Shown: one piece after another, positions 1-11,300 of the stretch
How the letters are laid out: each line of letters opens with the position of its first letter
Position numbering within the stretch: position 1 is the first letter of the stretch
Assembly (NCBI GenBank): GCA_000226015.1
Contig: JH154732.1
Span: forward strand, 13,322-49,140
Direction of reading: 5' to 3'
Length of the DNA: 35,819 nt
Origin: Mnemiopsis leidyi
Lineage: Eukaryota > Ctenophora > Tentaculata > Lobata > Bolinopsidae
Made by a program: the position numbers and the translations under genes
The notes under the pieces: generated by a model
The model's input: the letters and a program-made list of their open reading frames with translations, nothing else
Told to the model about the DNA's origin: nothing
Database searches by the model: none

Positions 1-238
1 ACATACTGCGAAATTTTTAAAGAAAATCGTACGGTCGGAACACCTCCAAAATCGGCTTGTTCCATGGTCAGCGTACTTATTTCGAAATATTTCCTTGTGT
101 TTGAGGTTGTATCTCGAAAACTAACAATAGACCCCCAAATTTTTTTACATTTTCTGATAGTTTAGATCAAAAGGAACATACTGTGAAATTTTGAAGAAAA
201 TCGTACGGTCGGAACACCTCCAAAAAGGTCTTGTTCCA
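1..238. repeat. Tandem repeat, about 175-bp period, cut by the left edge
   Basis: Bases 1-64 and 176-238 are near-identical copies of one unit containing ATCGTACGGTCGGAACACCT and CTTGTTCCA, offset by 175 bp. The first copy begins at the window edge, so the array probably continues to the left. The sequence between copies (65-175) has no coding frame. A satellite or array type of repeat is likely. Confidence 0.7.
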
Positions 239-2157
239 AAATTTTGGCAATTTGGAACAATGGAACAAGAAAGTCCAACTCGCTGAAGTGCCGTATTTGC
301 AGTGCAGGGTGATCTGACTTAATTTAAAGCCGCCATTGTTAAGTTGGCGATTAGTCGAGCGAATTTAATTTTCAGTGGTTTGATTCCGCTAGGAGCAAAG
401 ACGTTTACTCATTTCAATGCCCGACTAATGTTTTACTTGCCCCCTCTATGAAAGAACAATTTATCGGAGTATAGAATTCTAAAAGTTGACAAGTTAACAG
501 TACCACGTGATCCACCATTGTGGACAGTTGAGCCCAGTCAATGGGCTGAAGATTATGGAGAGTCTAACGCAGACTAAAGGAAACACGTGGTTTGAACAAT
601 CCAAATATTAGAGAATAAAGTAGTTAGTGACCATGGCATGGGGGATAATGCCTACAGTTCTCGACAGGTATTGGGATATGAGAATTTTCGAATTATACTC
701 TTGATAACTTATTTTAATCTAGACAGAATGAATCTGATTTGGATGGGCTGACATAATGGTTCAAGGTCGCTCTATCGGTCAACAAATCGTCATTTACAAC
801 GCCAAGGTTACATTGAACGTAGATAAGGAAACTGTTATTAAGATAAGATAAATCGAGTGGTGAGTTGTAGGCATTATCCATTTTGTACTTTTACAACTTT
901 TGATATTTACACAAAGTATAATTGAACAAATTAACACAGTTTTCAAAACTTACTTCTCAGGATTCGTAAATCTAAACATCACGACAGCAGTACCGAGTGC
1001 AGCCTGTTCCGAAACTTGGATTGATTCAAACTGTATTTCATACGATACTTATTAAATATAATAGAAACTTGAAAACTTTGCCAATTATATATAGTTAATT
1101 GTTTAAAAAATTCTGTATGACAAATGCTACCACAAATTACAATACAACTTGAAAAGGTCTAGGTGTTGTGCCTACTGTTAGGAATGTGGAGTGGGAGGTT
1201 GGGTGGAATAATTTAATAGTGGGTCCCTGCTACAAAAGTAAGGCACTTTCGTAAATTAAAAATTAAAATTATAGTTAAATCAAAACCTTCGGTAGCATTA
1301 AAAACATTCAGGTATCCTGTAGTATATAGGGATCGCTGAAAACTATCGATAAAATTTCAAGGGCTAGACTATTTTCGTTAAAAAACAAGGCTCATTCAAT
1401 GAGATTCTCTGTTATCCCCGACCAAAAATCTAAATTTAAAGTAAATCACAATGACTCGACCCATGCAGACAAATGTTTTTGTAAAATGTTGCCAATTTGG
1501 AAAAAATTCTAGTCTTCTTATAGTCAGTATTCATACGACCGTGTCCTAGTATAGGCTTGGTACCTGCAGATAGAGCTACCAGACAAAAATTGGCAACATT
1601 CCAGTTTTTATTTTTTCTGCTTAAATAACAAATAACAATCCATTAAGCTATTCAGAAATTCTGCTCTTGACTCACAAATATAAATACATTTCTAGCTAAC
1701 ATTACAGTTTTTTTGATAATAGTGTATGTTCACGTTATGAAAATACCACGTGTTCACCTGCAAATAGCATACAATGTTCGGACAGAAATTCAACATTTTG
1801 GGACAGATAAATTGGGCACAAAAAGCTAGAAATCGGATTAGAAATCCCTTAACTTGCCTGACTCAAATCAAGTACCCCTACTTAAACTTACGGCAAAATA
1901 TAATCCTCCGGTTTTCACCATACAGACAGACTGGACCTCAGATACAGTACACGCGACTGTAGCAAACACTAACTTTAAAAATTTAAAAAGAGAAAGGAAA
2001 AAACTTAAAAATATCTAAAAACCCGTGTTATTGTACTGGGCATTTCTACCTAGGAGATTTTATGAAACCTATATTGGACCTTGATCTTATACTGTGCCTA
2101 TATTAGTCTGAAAAAGGTGAACTGAAATGGGTTTCAAGTGAATATTATCCTGTCAAA

Positions 2158-2212
2158 AACAGATCATATCAAGAACTGATCTGTCAAGTCAAGAACAGAT
2201 CATATCAAGAAC
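2158..2212. repeat. Short direct repeat (19 bp, 36-bp offset)
   Basis: AACAGATCATATCAAGAAC occurs at 2158-2176 and 2194-2212, with related partial copies (AACTGATCTGTC, AACAGATCATG) between and after. A degenerate minisatellite with no visible function. Confidence 0.6.
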
Positions 2213-3889
2213 AGATCATGTCTTTAAATCACACAACAAAACAGGAAAGTTGTTACTTTCAGCACGGTTTCGCTTAAAGCAAAGTCCTTCACCTTCGTCT
2301 TAAAGATTAATAGTCTCTCTTACACAGCTGATCATTCCTTAACGTTATCATCCAGAAAGATAGAGTCAGTCACACGCAATATAAATCGATCTATAAATAG
2401 CCTTCTGTAACAAAGGGTAGAGCTTAAAAAACTTTTTAAATTTATCAAATATGCCCCGGTCATCGGAGATCATGGTAGATAGACTGTCAAAGCGGGACAC
2501 CCCGGAATTAGATCCGGAAAATGTCATACACCGGATCTAACATCCCTCCATCTCAAGAAGATCTTTAGGAGTGTGCATGGGTCCAGGTGATTTCTCTCTT
2601 GTCTGTATCGGCTGGACATCTACGTGGGGTAAGTCTGTCCGGTTAGCAGCTATGAGGGTCCGCACTTTCCCGTGTATCACTGCCAGCTCTTCCTGAAAAA
2701 TGGCACCGTTATATTTAGAGTAGAGGAGAAAAAGTTGAGATCTTACACAAACACGCACGTACAGAGACACGCTCTTAAGCTGGAATAGTTAGACAATATC
2801 TATAAATTATTCATGACACATATTATCTAAAAGAGTTTGGTTGAGGATAACCAGCATATCATCCACGCCGCACTGTCTGCTGGCTGAACAAACTGTACTG
2901 GCCCGTGGTTGGAAGTGAAATTATCCCTTCCATCTGAATCCTTACTACGCGGTCCACTCAACTGAGTAGCGTGTTATCTTTTCTGTCCTGCACCGCTCGG
3001 ACCTTTACTTCTCTAATTAGCACCTTTGAAGAGATACTATCTCGAAGTGATCTCGGATCTTATCACCATCATGCTCTTTGAAAGTACCTCTAAAACAGAG
3101 AGCCGCACCCTACAAGTATGAAGCCTTACTCACAGAAACAATCCCAAACTTGTAAAACATTTGACACGTGGTTTGCTTTGCGAGGGCGCTAAAAGCTAGG
3201 ACCAGCAAAGAGAGGTGGACTGGTGGTGTTATTGGTGTTCGGACATTCCCCAGCACCACAAAGAGGTGATGTGGTGAAGGAGATGGTGGTGCCAAACTGG
3301 CAACTTCTTGTCAACAAGTAGAGACTTGAACTTTTGAGTGTATGTTGTTGTACATGATACTCGAGAGTAGAGGTACTACTAAGTTGTGGCGTGTGAGGGG
3401 GGGGGGGGAGAGAAAGTTACGTAAACCCTTAGAGTTGCGTGTACAGTCGGGTGTTTGGTGTCACCTCATTGGTTATCAGTGTCCCAGAACACAGACGTAT
3501 CTATCTGCTCTCTGTTTAACAATAATGTATCATTGTGCCTCAGAGAGAGAATCTAGGTCATCTCTCAGGGAGGTTATCGAGGCAACCCAGGAAATCAACC
3601 CCAAGTCAGTTGACCTTTAGTCTGTTGACCTTTAGTGGATGTTGGAGAATGTGAGGACTTAATTCCCTGCGGATTGTATGCCTATATTGAGTATGTTTAA
3701 AGGCCAGCATACTAGAATAGTTTTGGAAAAGAAACTCGTAGTCTTAGGCGGTAAGTAAAATGCAATAGCTGTTGATCATTACCAGCATCAATTTTAGATT
3801 ACTTTCATGACGATTTCAAAGTTTATTATAAGAATCCTCAAGTGCTGATCTTGCAGATGAGCGATTAGCAAAAATTTCACTGACTCTAA

Positions 3890-3913
3890 CTGAGTCTAAC
3901 TGAGTCTAACTTA
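3890..3913. repeat. 11-bp repeat CTGAGTCTAAC
   Basis: CTGAGTCTAAC is repeated in tandem twice, preceded by a related CTGACTCTAA. A small array with nothing else nearby. Confidence 0.6.
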
Positions 3914-5284
3914 TCTGTGAATAACAACCCTAACGCTTATACCACGTAGAGTTTAAGAAGAGGAAACCGAAAGTGAGGATGTTTCTAGAGTCAAGTCTTT
4001 TCTTCGGAACAACAGCCACACCCGGCTAGAGGACACAGATTGAAACTACGTTCTTTTGTTCCAGTATAAATAACTTTCCTGTGTCACATGTGCAGGTAGG
4101 TATTTTATGTATAATGTCACATGTTCAGTATCACATGAGAGTTGCTGGTGTGGATGTTGCAAGTGAGACACCAGCAGGCTAGGTGAGTCGGTGGTCTCTC
4201 ACTCTACCAACTCTACCTCTAACTCTTCCAGACTACTCACATCTAAATTTGAAAATGTACCCCTGTTATTGGCCTTCTCTGTGTAACAATATGCAAACCT
4301 CGGGCACACACGAGTAACCCTTAACTGTGGACCGCATCCTGCAAATTAGCAGGTAAATCTGTGTTCTGGATTGGGTTTCTGAGCTGTAATTTCTCTGAAA
4401 ACCCTGTAAACGTGTTCTCCTGAAACAGGAGACAGCGACACCTTGACATATCCACCCCGCACCTTGAGATCGCTTGGCTCTAATTGGCCGAGTAATTGTC
4501 GGATAACTGGGTGTAATTGGATGATTTCCTGCGTTAATTGGCCTAAGGAGGGGCACCTCTAGGGGTCGGCTGACAAAACGCACTTTGCTGGGATGTTCTT
4601 GGTACAAAGCACAGAGGGGCACAGGAACACACATACACACTGACATGATGATTGGCATGTGAAAAGGGACCGGGGCCGACTTTCAACACTCCGAGCAAAT
4701 AACTATCACTTAAAGTTGGGGCCCAGCCCAAATATTACTTTTCCGTGACATGATGTGCGATACGGGATAGTTCAACTGCATGGCGAATTACCAAACGGGG
4801 CTTTCATCGCCCATTATTGGGCACTGCCGCTCCACTTCCACGCTTGACGGGGCCCAGTAACGGTATCATTACATGATACGGGTATAACTATCAATATACA
4901 GAGTGATTTAGGAGGGAGAGGATGGGATGGGTGGAGCGTTTAGACGGATATGTTAAATACAGAGTACCGTTACAGTGTGTACAGACTACAATATATCCCT
5001 CAACTCTCCAGCCACCAACCCGCCCCACAGTTTGGACAAAACGGGCCGGACTAAAAACTTTTCTAAAACATAACTCGTGTCTTTTTTTAACCCAACACAA
5101 AATTTTAACTAAGTTGCGATTTTTTACATTTACAACGTCAGAATTTGAGCCTGTGTAAGTCGTGGAAATGGCGGGTTGACGAATTGCGGTTGTAAGTAAC
5201 CCCCACGCTGCAACAACTACTTATCTGAATCATGATGTGGAGGTCTTATCATTCCACCAAAACGTAGAAGTACTTATAAAATTC

Positions 5285-5395
5285 TCAGCCTTCATAGTTA
5301 CGCAGCAGAAAATCATTTAAGGTATTGGTATTTCCCATAAGAGCATTTACGGATTCTTCAAACAATTTAGTCAATGGAAACACAAATAGTTTGTG
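5285..5395 (-). CDS. Cyclin D gene A, last exon (C-terminus)
   Basis: 37 codons including the TGA stop, after the acceptor TTATTTGCACAG, in phase 0 as exon 5 requires. The peptide starts HKLFVFPLTKLFEESVNALM and ends LLRNYEG. It fits as the last helix of the second cyclin box, but the sequence is not conserved enough to prove it. An additional small exon in the 272-bp gap to exon 5 is possible: an acceptor TGGATTGTAG and a donor GTACGTGG lie there, but no in-phase frame links them cleanly. Confidence 0.55.
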   Translation of the reverse strand, partial: HKLFVFPLTKLFEESVNALMGNTNTLNDFLLRNYEG

Positions 5396-8300
5396 CTGTG
5401 CAAATAAGCAAGAGTTATCACAAGAATTCGAAGCATTTAAGTAACTATTTATTTTGTCGAGATTCACTTCATTATCGCCACGTACCGTCAGGATACGGTC
5501 CTAGTTTCACAAAATCGGGAGAGAACGTTTTCTGTCTTCCAATAAACAAAATTCTACAATCCACAAGATAAACAATACAAATCGCGTCTAAAATTCGCAC
5601 AAAAATATATGATTTTCAATAAAAAAAAACAGTTAAAAATTGTAGAGAAATAATTCATTGTTCGAACCTTGTTTATATCGACGAAGGAGCTCATTAGGTC
5701 CGGTAGAGATCGTCTCAAGTCCATGTATTTAGAGCCGAGGGCGAATATGGCGTCGTAGAGACAGCCAGTAGCCATCATAGTGCTGGAGTGGGGTAGAAAC
5801 ATGTACTCTGAAAAACACGGATAATTTACTTGAATATACGGGGTGCAATAAAAAGCTTCTGATCGTATTTCATTTAATAACTTCGCTTCTTAGTTATAAA
5901 TGATTATTTGCTTGTATTATTTGTATTTGTTACACCTGTACCCAGGCTTTTACAGTTTTACTGAAGGGGCTCCTGGAAGATTCTAGATCGAAGAAGATTG
6001 CATAGACAAATGCCCTTAGCGCACTCTTCTAGGATTGGCGGAACTGGGAATCGAACCCCCGATCTTCTGCGTAGAAAGTCGGGGTAGATGCCACTACACC
6101 ACCAACCACTACACCACCAACCACTACACCGCCAACCCATTGTAAATTTTAGGGATGATTGCCCTTAGCTAGACAAACATCCATGCCAATTTACATTGAA
6201 AACAGGTGCGATTTTTTCCCTCTGTTCTATGAATGTCTTGCGGTATTTCGCTAGTATATAGGGAATATTGAACCGTCGCAGTGGTAGGGTTTAGAAAGAA
6301 CTCAGTGAAGGCAGTGAAATATGTGCGATGTAGTACAAGTATTCACATAGGGGAAATAGGTGACACATGTACCACGATGGTATACGTCTGATGATCTGTA
6401 TTTTCCTTAACTCACACGTGTCATCAACGCGAGACTTAAGTGTATAAAATCTTCAGTGGTGGGGTAGCTAAGTGTCACTTCAGTGCCCTCGTGTAAAGAT
6501 AGACAACCAGATAGATTGATGTTTGAAGGGTACTTTTGGAGGGTCTTGTACTGGGGTATGGAGTATCACTGATACTAGCTCAGTGCTCATATTAAGTGAG
6601 AAGTGTCATTTATAAACCCAATTTTCTCACTTTATTTTGTATCAATAACGATTTCGTAATTCGCACGGCATCTAAGTGGAGGCGAAAGACTTTTAATTAA
6701 CTAATACTAATCTTTTAACATTTAATGACGACCGTCTATGATGGGCCTATGACATGGGCCATCATTTTGGTGATAGACTAATCTAATACCCATTAGTCTA
6801 CTAGCATTTTACAGGACTACAGAAATGACTGTCGACAACAATAATTATTAGAATATGGGACACTTAAATGGGAAGACACAGCCTAATTCTCACGTCCTGA
6901 ATGATTAAATTGGATCAATCGATCGTCGTTTTCTGATCAAGTTCTAACTTGACGGTACTCGGTGTTTCTACGATCTTAATTTTAGAGAAATTGCTATCTC
7001 GCAATTCTACCAAGTTCATTATGAACGACATATTATGCGGATGAGACCCGAACAATATGTATGGAGAGTACAGTAATTACAATAAATATTGAGTTCCAGG
7101 GTCGGGTGGGGCATCCGGCTTGCTCTCCTCCGCAAAGTTATCTTCACAGTGACAATGCATCCTGGAAGACACATGCTACCTTACAGATGTACGAGCGTTG
7201 GAACTGACCCCAACCACATATTTGGGGCTGTCATGGCTAGGGGTACGTGATGGTTCGTCATTTCTAGAAGATCGAAATTTAATTGCGGCATGATCACCGA
7301 TAATAAATTACCACCCAACCAAACATGTTAACTGAATTAAGTTAGCCGCCCTCATCGTCGTTTTGGCGATTATATGTCTGAGTTGACATCGATACTCAAT
7401 GTTGAGTCATTTACAAGTACTTGATTGAAGTAATCGGTAGGAATATTTGAATGCCTCAAGATCCAAATCGCAATGAAAGACGAATGAGATGATTTCTACC
7501 CCGTTTCCTATGAAAGACCGTTCCATAGGTGTAATCACATACTAAGGCCATAAGGGCCCTTGATTCAAATATAAGTGTTGAAAGAAACTTGAAGTTACGG
7601 CTGTGTTCCATCATCCAAAACAAAGGGATCTTTAAAGGTTAAAACCATTGACTTGTCCAATTAAGGATGCGATTGACAGGATCATTGGTGTGCTAGAAAA
7701 AAGATCTGAACAATGTCGGCCCTCAAATATATCCACGTGCAGCGAACCTCCGCAAAGTTTTTTTCAGGGCCAGCTACCCACAGGAATAGCTATTGTTGGT
7801 AATCTGGGCGAGCAATTAACAGGAATTATGATTGGCGGGAGACCCCTTCTCATTATCCTGCAAGTCCAGCCAGCTGTACAGACTGTAGTGGTTCCATCCC
7901 ATATTCAGTCGGACCCTACCCTGCCTACCCTGCACATTAGCATAAACCAATCCAGCGCACAGTTCCATTAAGCAGGGCACATTGTCATGGAAATACGCAC
8001 CCAGAATCAGTGGAACAATTAATCAAGTGCAGGATCCATAAGAAAGACGAAGGACAAGATTTCAATCTATTGTTAGAGCTTTATGAGGCCCGGATATGGG
8101 CCGCGATATGGGCCGTGTCAATCAAGGTCAGATTAGGAGGAGCCTGAAATAGATCGCAGAAACCTCCCCTCCGCAGAACCACATTCTTCAATGTAAGTGA
8201 AATAAGTGACAACATGAGAATCAGTAACTTAACTCTTTTCGTAAACTAAACAAAAGTCAAAAAGTCTTTCTTTACATTCTCCGCCGTTTTGATAACATTT

Positions 8301-11300
8301 AATGGCCCTCAGGCGGCACACGAGAGAGTCATTCTCGAGCGATTATCCTTCTCTTTGATTATGTACGTACATCACATGGGATAATTCACCACAAGCTGCT
8401 GCTAAATTATTCGGGTACGAACTGCTGGACAGAAATAGCTGCAGAGGTGCTACTCCCATGAGGGGGCTCCGGAGTCAAGCGGGCTAGCTGGGTGGGGGGG
8501 GGTAGTAAGTCGACCACAATTTTTAACCATTACACCTTATTTTATGGTCAAATAATCAATCATTCGACCGTGGTCGATTGGTCAAAATTTTGTTCAATAT
8601 GTCCACTTTAATCATGACCAAAGCACAAGAAAAATTTTGGTGTTTTGGCCATGATTTATTTACCAGGGCAAATTCCTTGATCATGATGTCTTGGTTAGTG
8701 CTTTAGCAAGGCTGGAAGAAATCAGGACATCTTGGATCTACCTGCTAGCAAGGCTGGAAGAAATCAGGACATCTTGGATCTACCTGCTAGCAAGGCTGGA
8801 AGAAATCAGGACATCTCGGATCTACCTGCTAGCAAGGCTGGAAGAAATCAGGACATCTCGGATCTACCTGCTAGCAAGACTGGAGGAAATCAGGACATCT
8901 CGGATCTACCTAACATCTCAGATCTGACTTAACATATTGTAGTCCACGTCGGTTGTTATCAGCTAACAGCATGATCAAAAACAGCTTCACCAGTCTAAAC
9001 AACCGACCTTCTTCCGTGATGAGACGGCATGATGAGCTATTAGCATCCAATAACAACTCAATCAAGCGGTAATATAGTTTTAATGAAGGTAGAGGTGGTG
9101 CCAGATTGATCTCCAGGTTGTCTCATCTAACGGCCTGCATGCACTCTAATATCTTAGACAAGGAGGTCGCTAAGTCTTGTAATGTATGGGCAATAAGTGG
9201 ACTATCGCTACCGTTAAAATGTTCACATGTGACCCTTTGGAACGATGGGTCGGAACAATTTACCAGATAACGGCTACAGCCCATGCTCCCTGCTTTGAGC
9301 TCGACAAATCTAAATCTCGGAGGAGAGACGCTGAGATCTATCCTTGTTAAAATCCTATCAAATGATACTATGAAATTGGGGTATAGGAGCCCTTCGTCAT
9401 TGGTCAATTCATCACACAGAATCCGGCCGGTTGCAGCAGAGTCAGAGGATCTTGTCTATAGCCCAGGCAATGATCACGGATTTGCGGAGAGTTCCCGTAC
9501 TTTAGCTGTAAGCAGCCGTCAGGTTATCATTTAAACGTCCGTGACCTCATTGATAAAGGCGATATTTAGACGGGCAAGTTGTAAAGTTTTTATCGTGAGG
9601 ACTTATTAGGCTGCGAAAATAGCTTTGAAGGGAGCAGGGAAACACGGACTTGTATAGCGAAAACTAGAGTTAACTGTTTAGTGCTTGTAACCACGTTCAA
9701 ATAATTATCTACCTGTGCAGCACATGTTGATCAGAGTCCTAGCGTGGTAGGTCACTCTGTTCTTCACGGCCTCGGGAACGGGAAGTCGGTGGAGAAAGTG
9801 GTCCAACAAGTCGTGTGGCAGAACGGCGCTCGTGTCCCAGTTCAGAACGTTCAGTATCCGCAACTCCCAACTCTGAAGATTAGTTTCATTTTAGAGCTCA
9901 ATTCTTTTCAGAACGGGGCTGGGTTTAAGGCTAGGTTAAAGGATATTATTCTTGGTTGAATGATGGATGGAATGTGAAGTTAATCTAGGAATTCCCTAAA
10001 TTCCAAACTTATCGATACGGCCTATTTACACGTCGGATTTTATCGCTTTAAAAATTACAATTACCAGATCCCATCAAGATACAGTCAACTTCCAGACTAC
10101 TGAGCGGTAACTGAAAATACATGCTCCATATCAACTGCAGTTTCAGTTAGGGCAGAATTACGACACTGCCACACAGCTACAGGCTGAACTGGAGGACATT
10201 GTCGCCCCCCTATTGGAGGGTTGCACTGAACAAGTGCACGGATTGGTCCTTGTAGAACTGACATTTTGATCTGTTGCAGGGCACTTCCCAGTGGCAATCC
10301 CTAAGCGGCTCAGGAGTAAATGGATTAGGATATAAAAGTTGAAACCCAACTCTTTAATGGCATTATGTCAAGGGAGGGGAAGCCTCGTAGATCGACGTAC
10401 TACTGCAGTAGGGGGAAGTTTGTGGAAAACCAGAAAATTGTAAGAACTTGGTTACAGAGCTTACAGTCACATATCTTATAGTCACAAATCTTATAGACGT
10501 AGTAACAGATCATATAGTTACAGATTTAACAGTAACAGATTGTATAGTCACTGATCGTATAGTTACAGATCGTATAGTTACAGACCTTCATACTGCTTAT
10601 CTACGTCCTACACACTCTACTACAATAATAACAACTTTTTATTCTACTGCATCCTTTATATTCTACTGCATCCGCTTTAAGGTTTACAGAATATTAAGAT
10701 AGGCCATGTTTCACTTTTACTTTGACAACAAAACTTAACTATAGCCCATGTTTCGGTTTTCCTTCGTCTACTCTAACTACAATTCTCATATTCAGTTTCA
10801 CTCCAACCGAACCAAAAACTGGTTCCATCTCGTTTCGTCCCAAGACGCTAAAAATAACACTATTTTTAACTGTTCACAAAGGAAGGAGCAGAGCTGCTGT
10901 AAGCTATCAGCTAATCGTTGAGATGAGCTAGAGTTGGGTTTCAATTAGGCCGTTTGCCGGAGGTCCCATGAGATAGCCCTGGCCAGGAGCTTAGTCCCCT
11001 GCACTCCACGTGCTACCTTCATATCAGCTCCTTTAAGCAACAAATCTTCTAGCGTTGTTTCAGAGCAGGCCAGCCAGATTGAACGTATTTGAAATACCGA
11101 GGTTATGAGAATGAGAATGAGAATGATTTGAGGGGAGGGAGGAGGGCACGTGGAATCTTCCTCGTTAGCAAAACTTAATTATCACTTTGAGCTGGAGAGT
11201 CTAAATATCGTTAATCGACAGTAATCTAATGTTAAAACAACGTGCAGCAGCTCAGACATGCCCAGATGCAACTACTATTTCCAGCATTCATTCTCCCATC

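Larger units (their letters stand above)
239..5284. other. Noncoding stretch downstream of cyclin gene A
   Basis: I see no recognisable gene. The longest frame (4266-4658, minus, 130 codons) has no family motif and overlaps other frames. Contents are short repeats (see 2158 and 3890) and scattered CACGTG words at 504, 584, 1747 and 3165. No clear polyadenylation signal for gene A was found just after its stop. Confidence 0.6.
5808..9712 (-). other. Intron 4 of cyclin gene A
   Basis: About 3.9 kb bounded by GTAGAT and TTTTTCAG. It holds the tRNA-like retroposon, the 8610-8656 inverted repeat and the 42-bp minisatellite. An open plus-strand frame at 7648-7971 (107 codons, rich in Gly, Ile and Val) has no ATG start and no recognised domain. 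Confidence 0.75.

Noticed and set aside
4266-4658. 130-codon minus-strand open frame, the longest in the window
   Set aside because: No ATG-supported start context, no domain or motif that I recognise, overlapping frames on both strands, and no splice-linked neighbours.
6032-6138. Functional tRNA gene
   Set aside because: Acceptor ends and pol III boxes are present, but the anticodon loop cannot be placed, extra bases follow the T arm, and a likely target-site duplication flanks it.
7648-7971. 107-codon plus-strand frame rich in Gly, Ile and Val
   Set aside because: It begins at a non-ATG codon, has no family motif and lies within intron 4 of the cyclin gene; a weak resemblance to a minus-strand frame at 10097-10349 did not hold up.
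8703-8920. CRISPR-like array
   Set aside because: The copies are directly adjacent with no unique spacers, and the context is a eukaryotic intron.
8691-8932. Repeat proteins of 78 and 66 residues
   Set aside because: Both frames are produced by the 42-bp minisatellite, whose period is divisible by 3.
9744-9959. Plus-strand ORF repeated at 28962-29183
   Set aside because: It is the antisense shadow of cyclin exon 4; the match between the two places comes from the shared exon on the minus strand.
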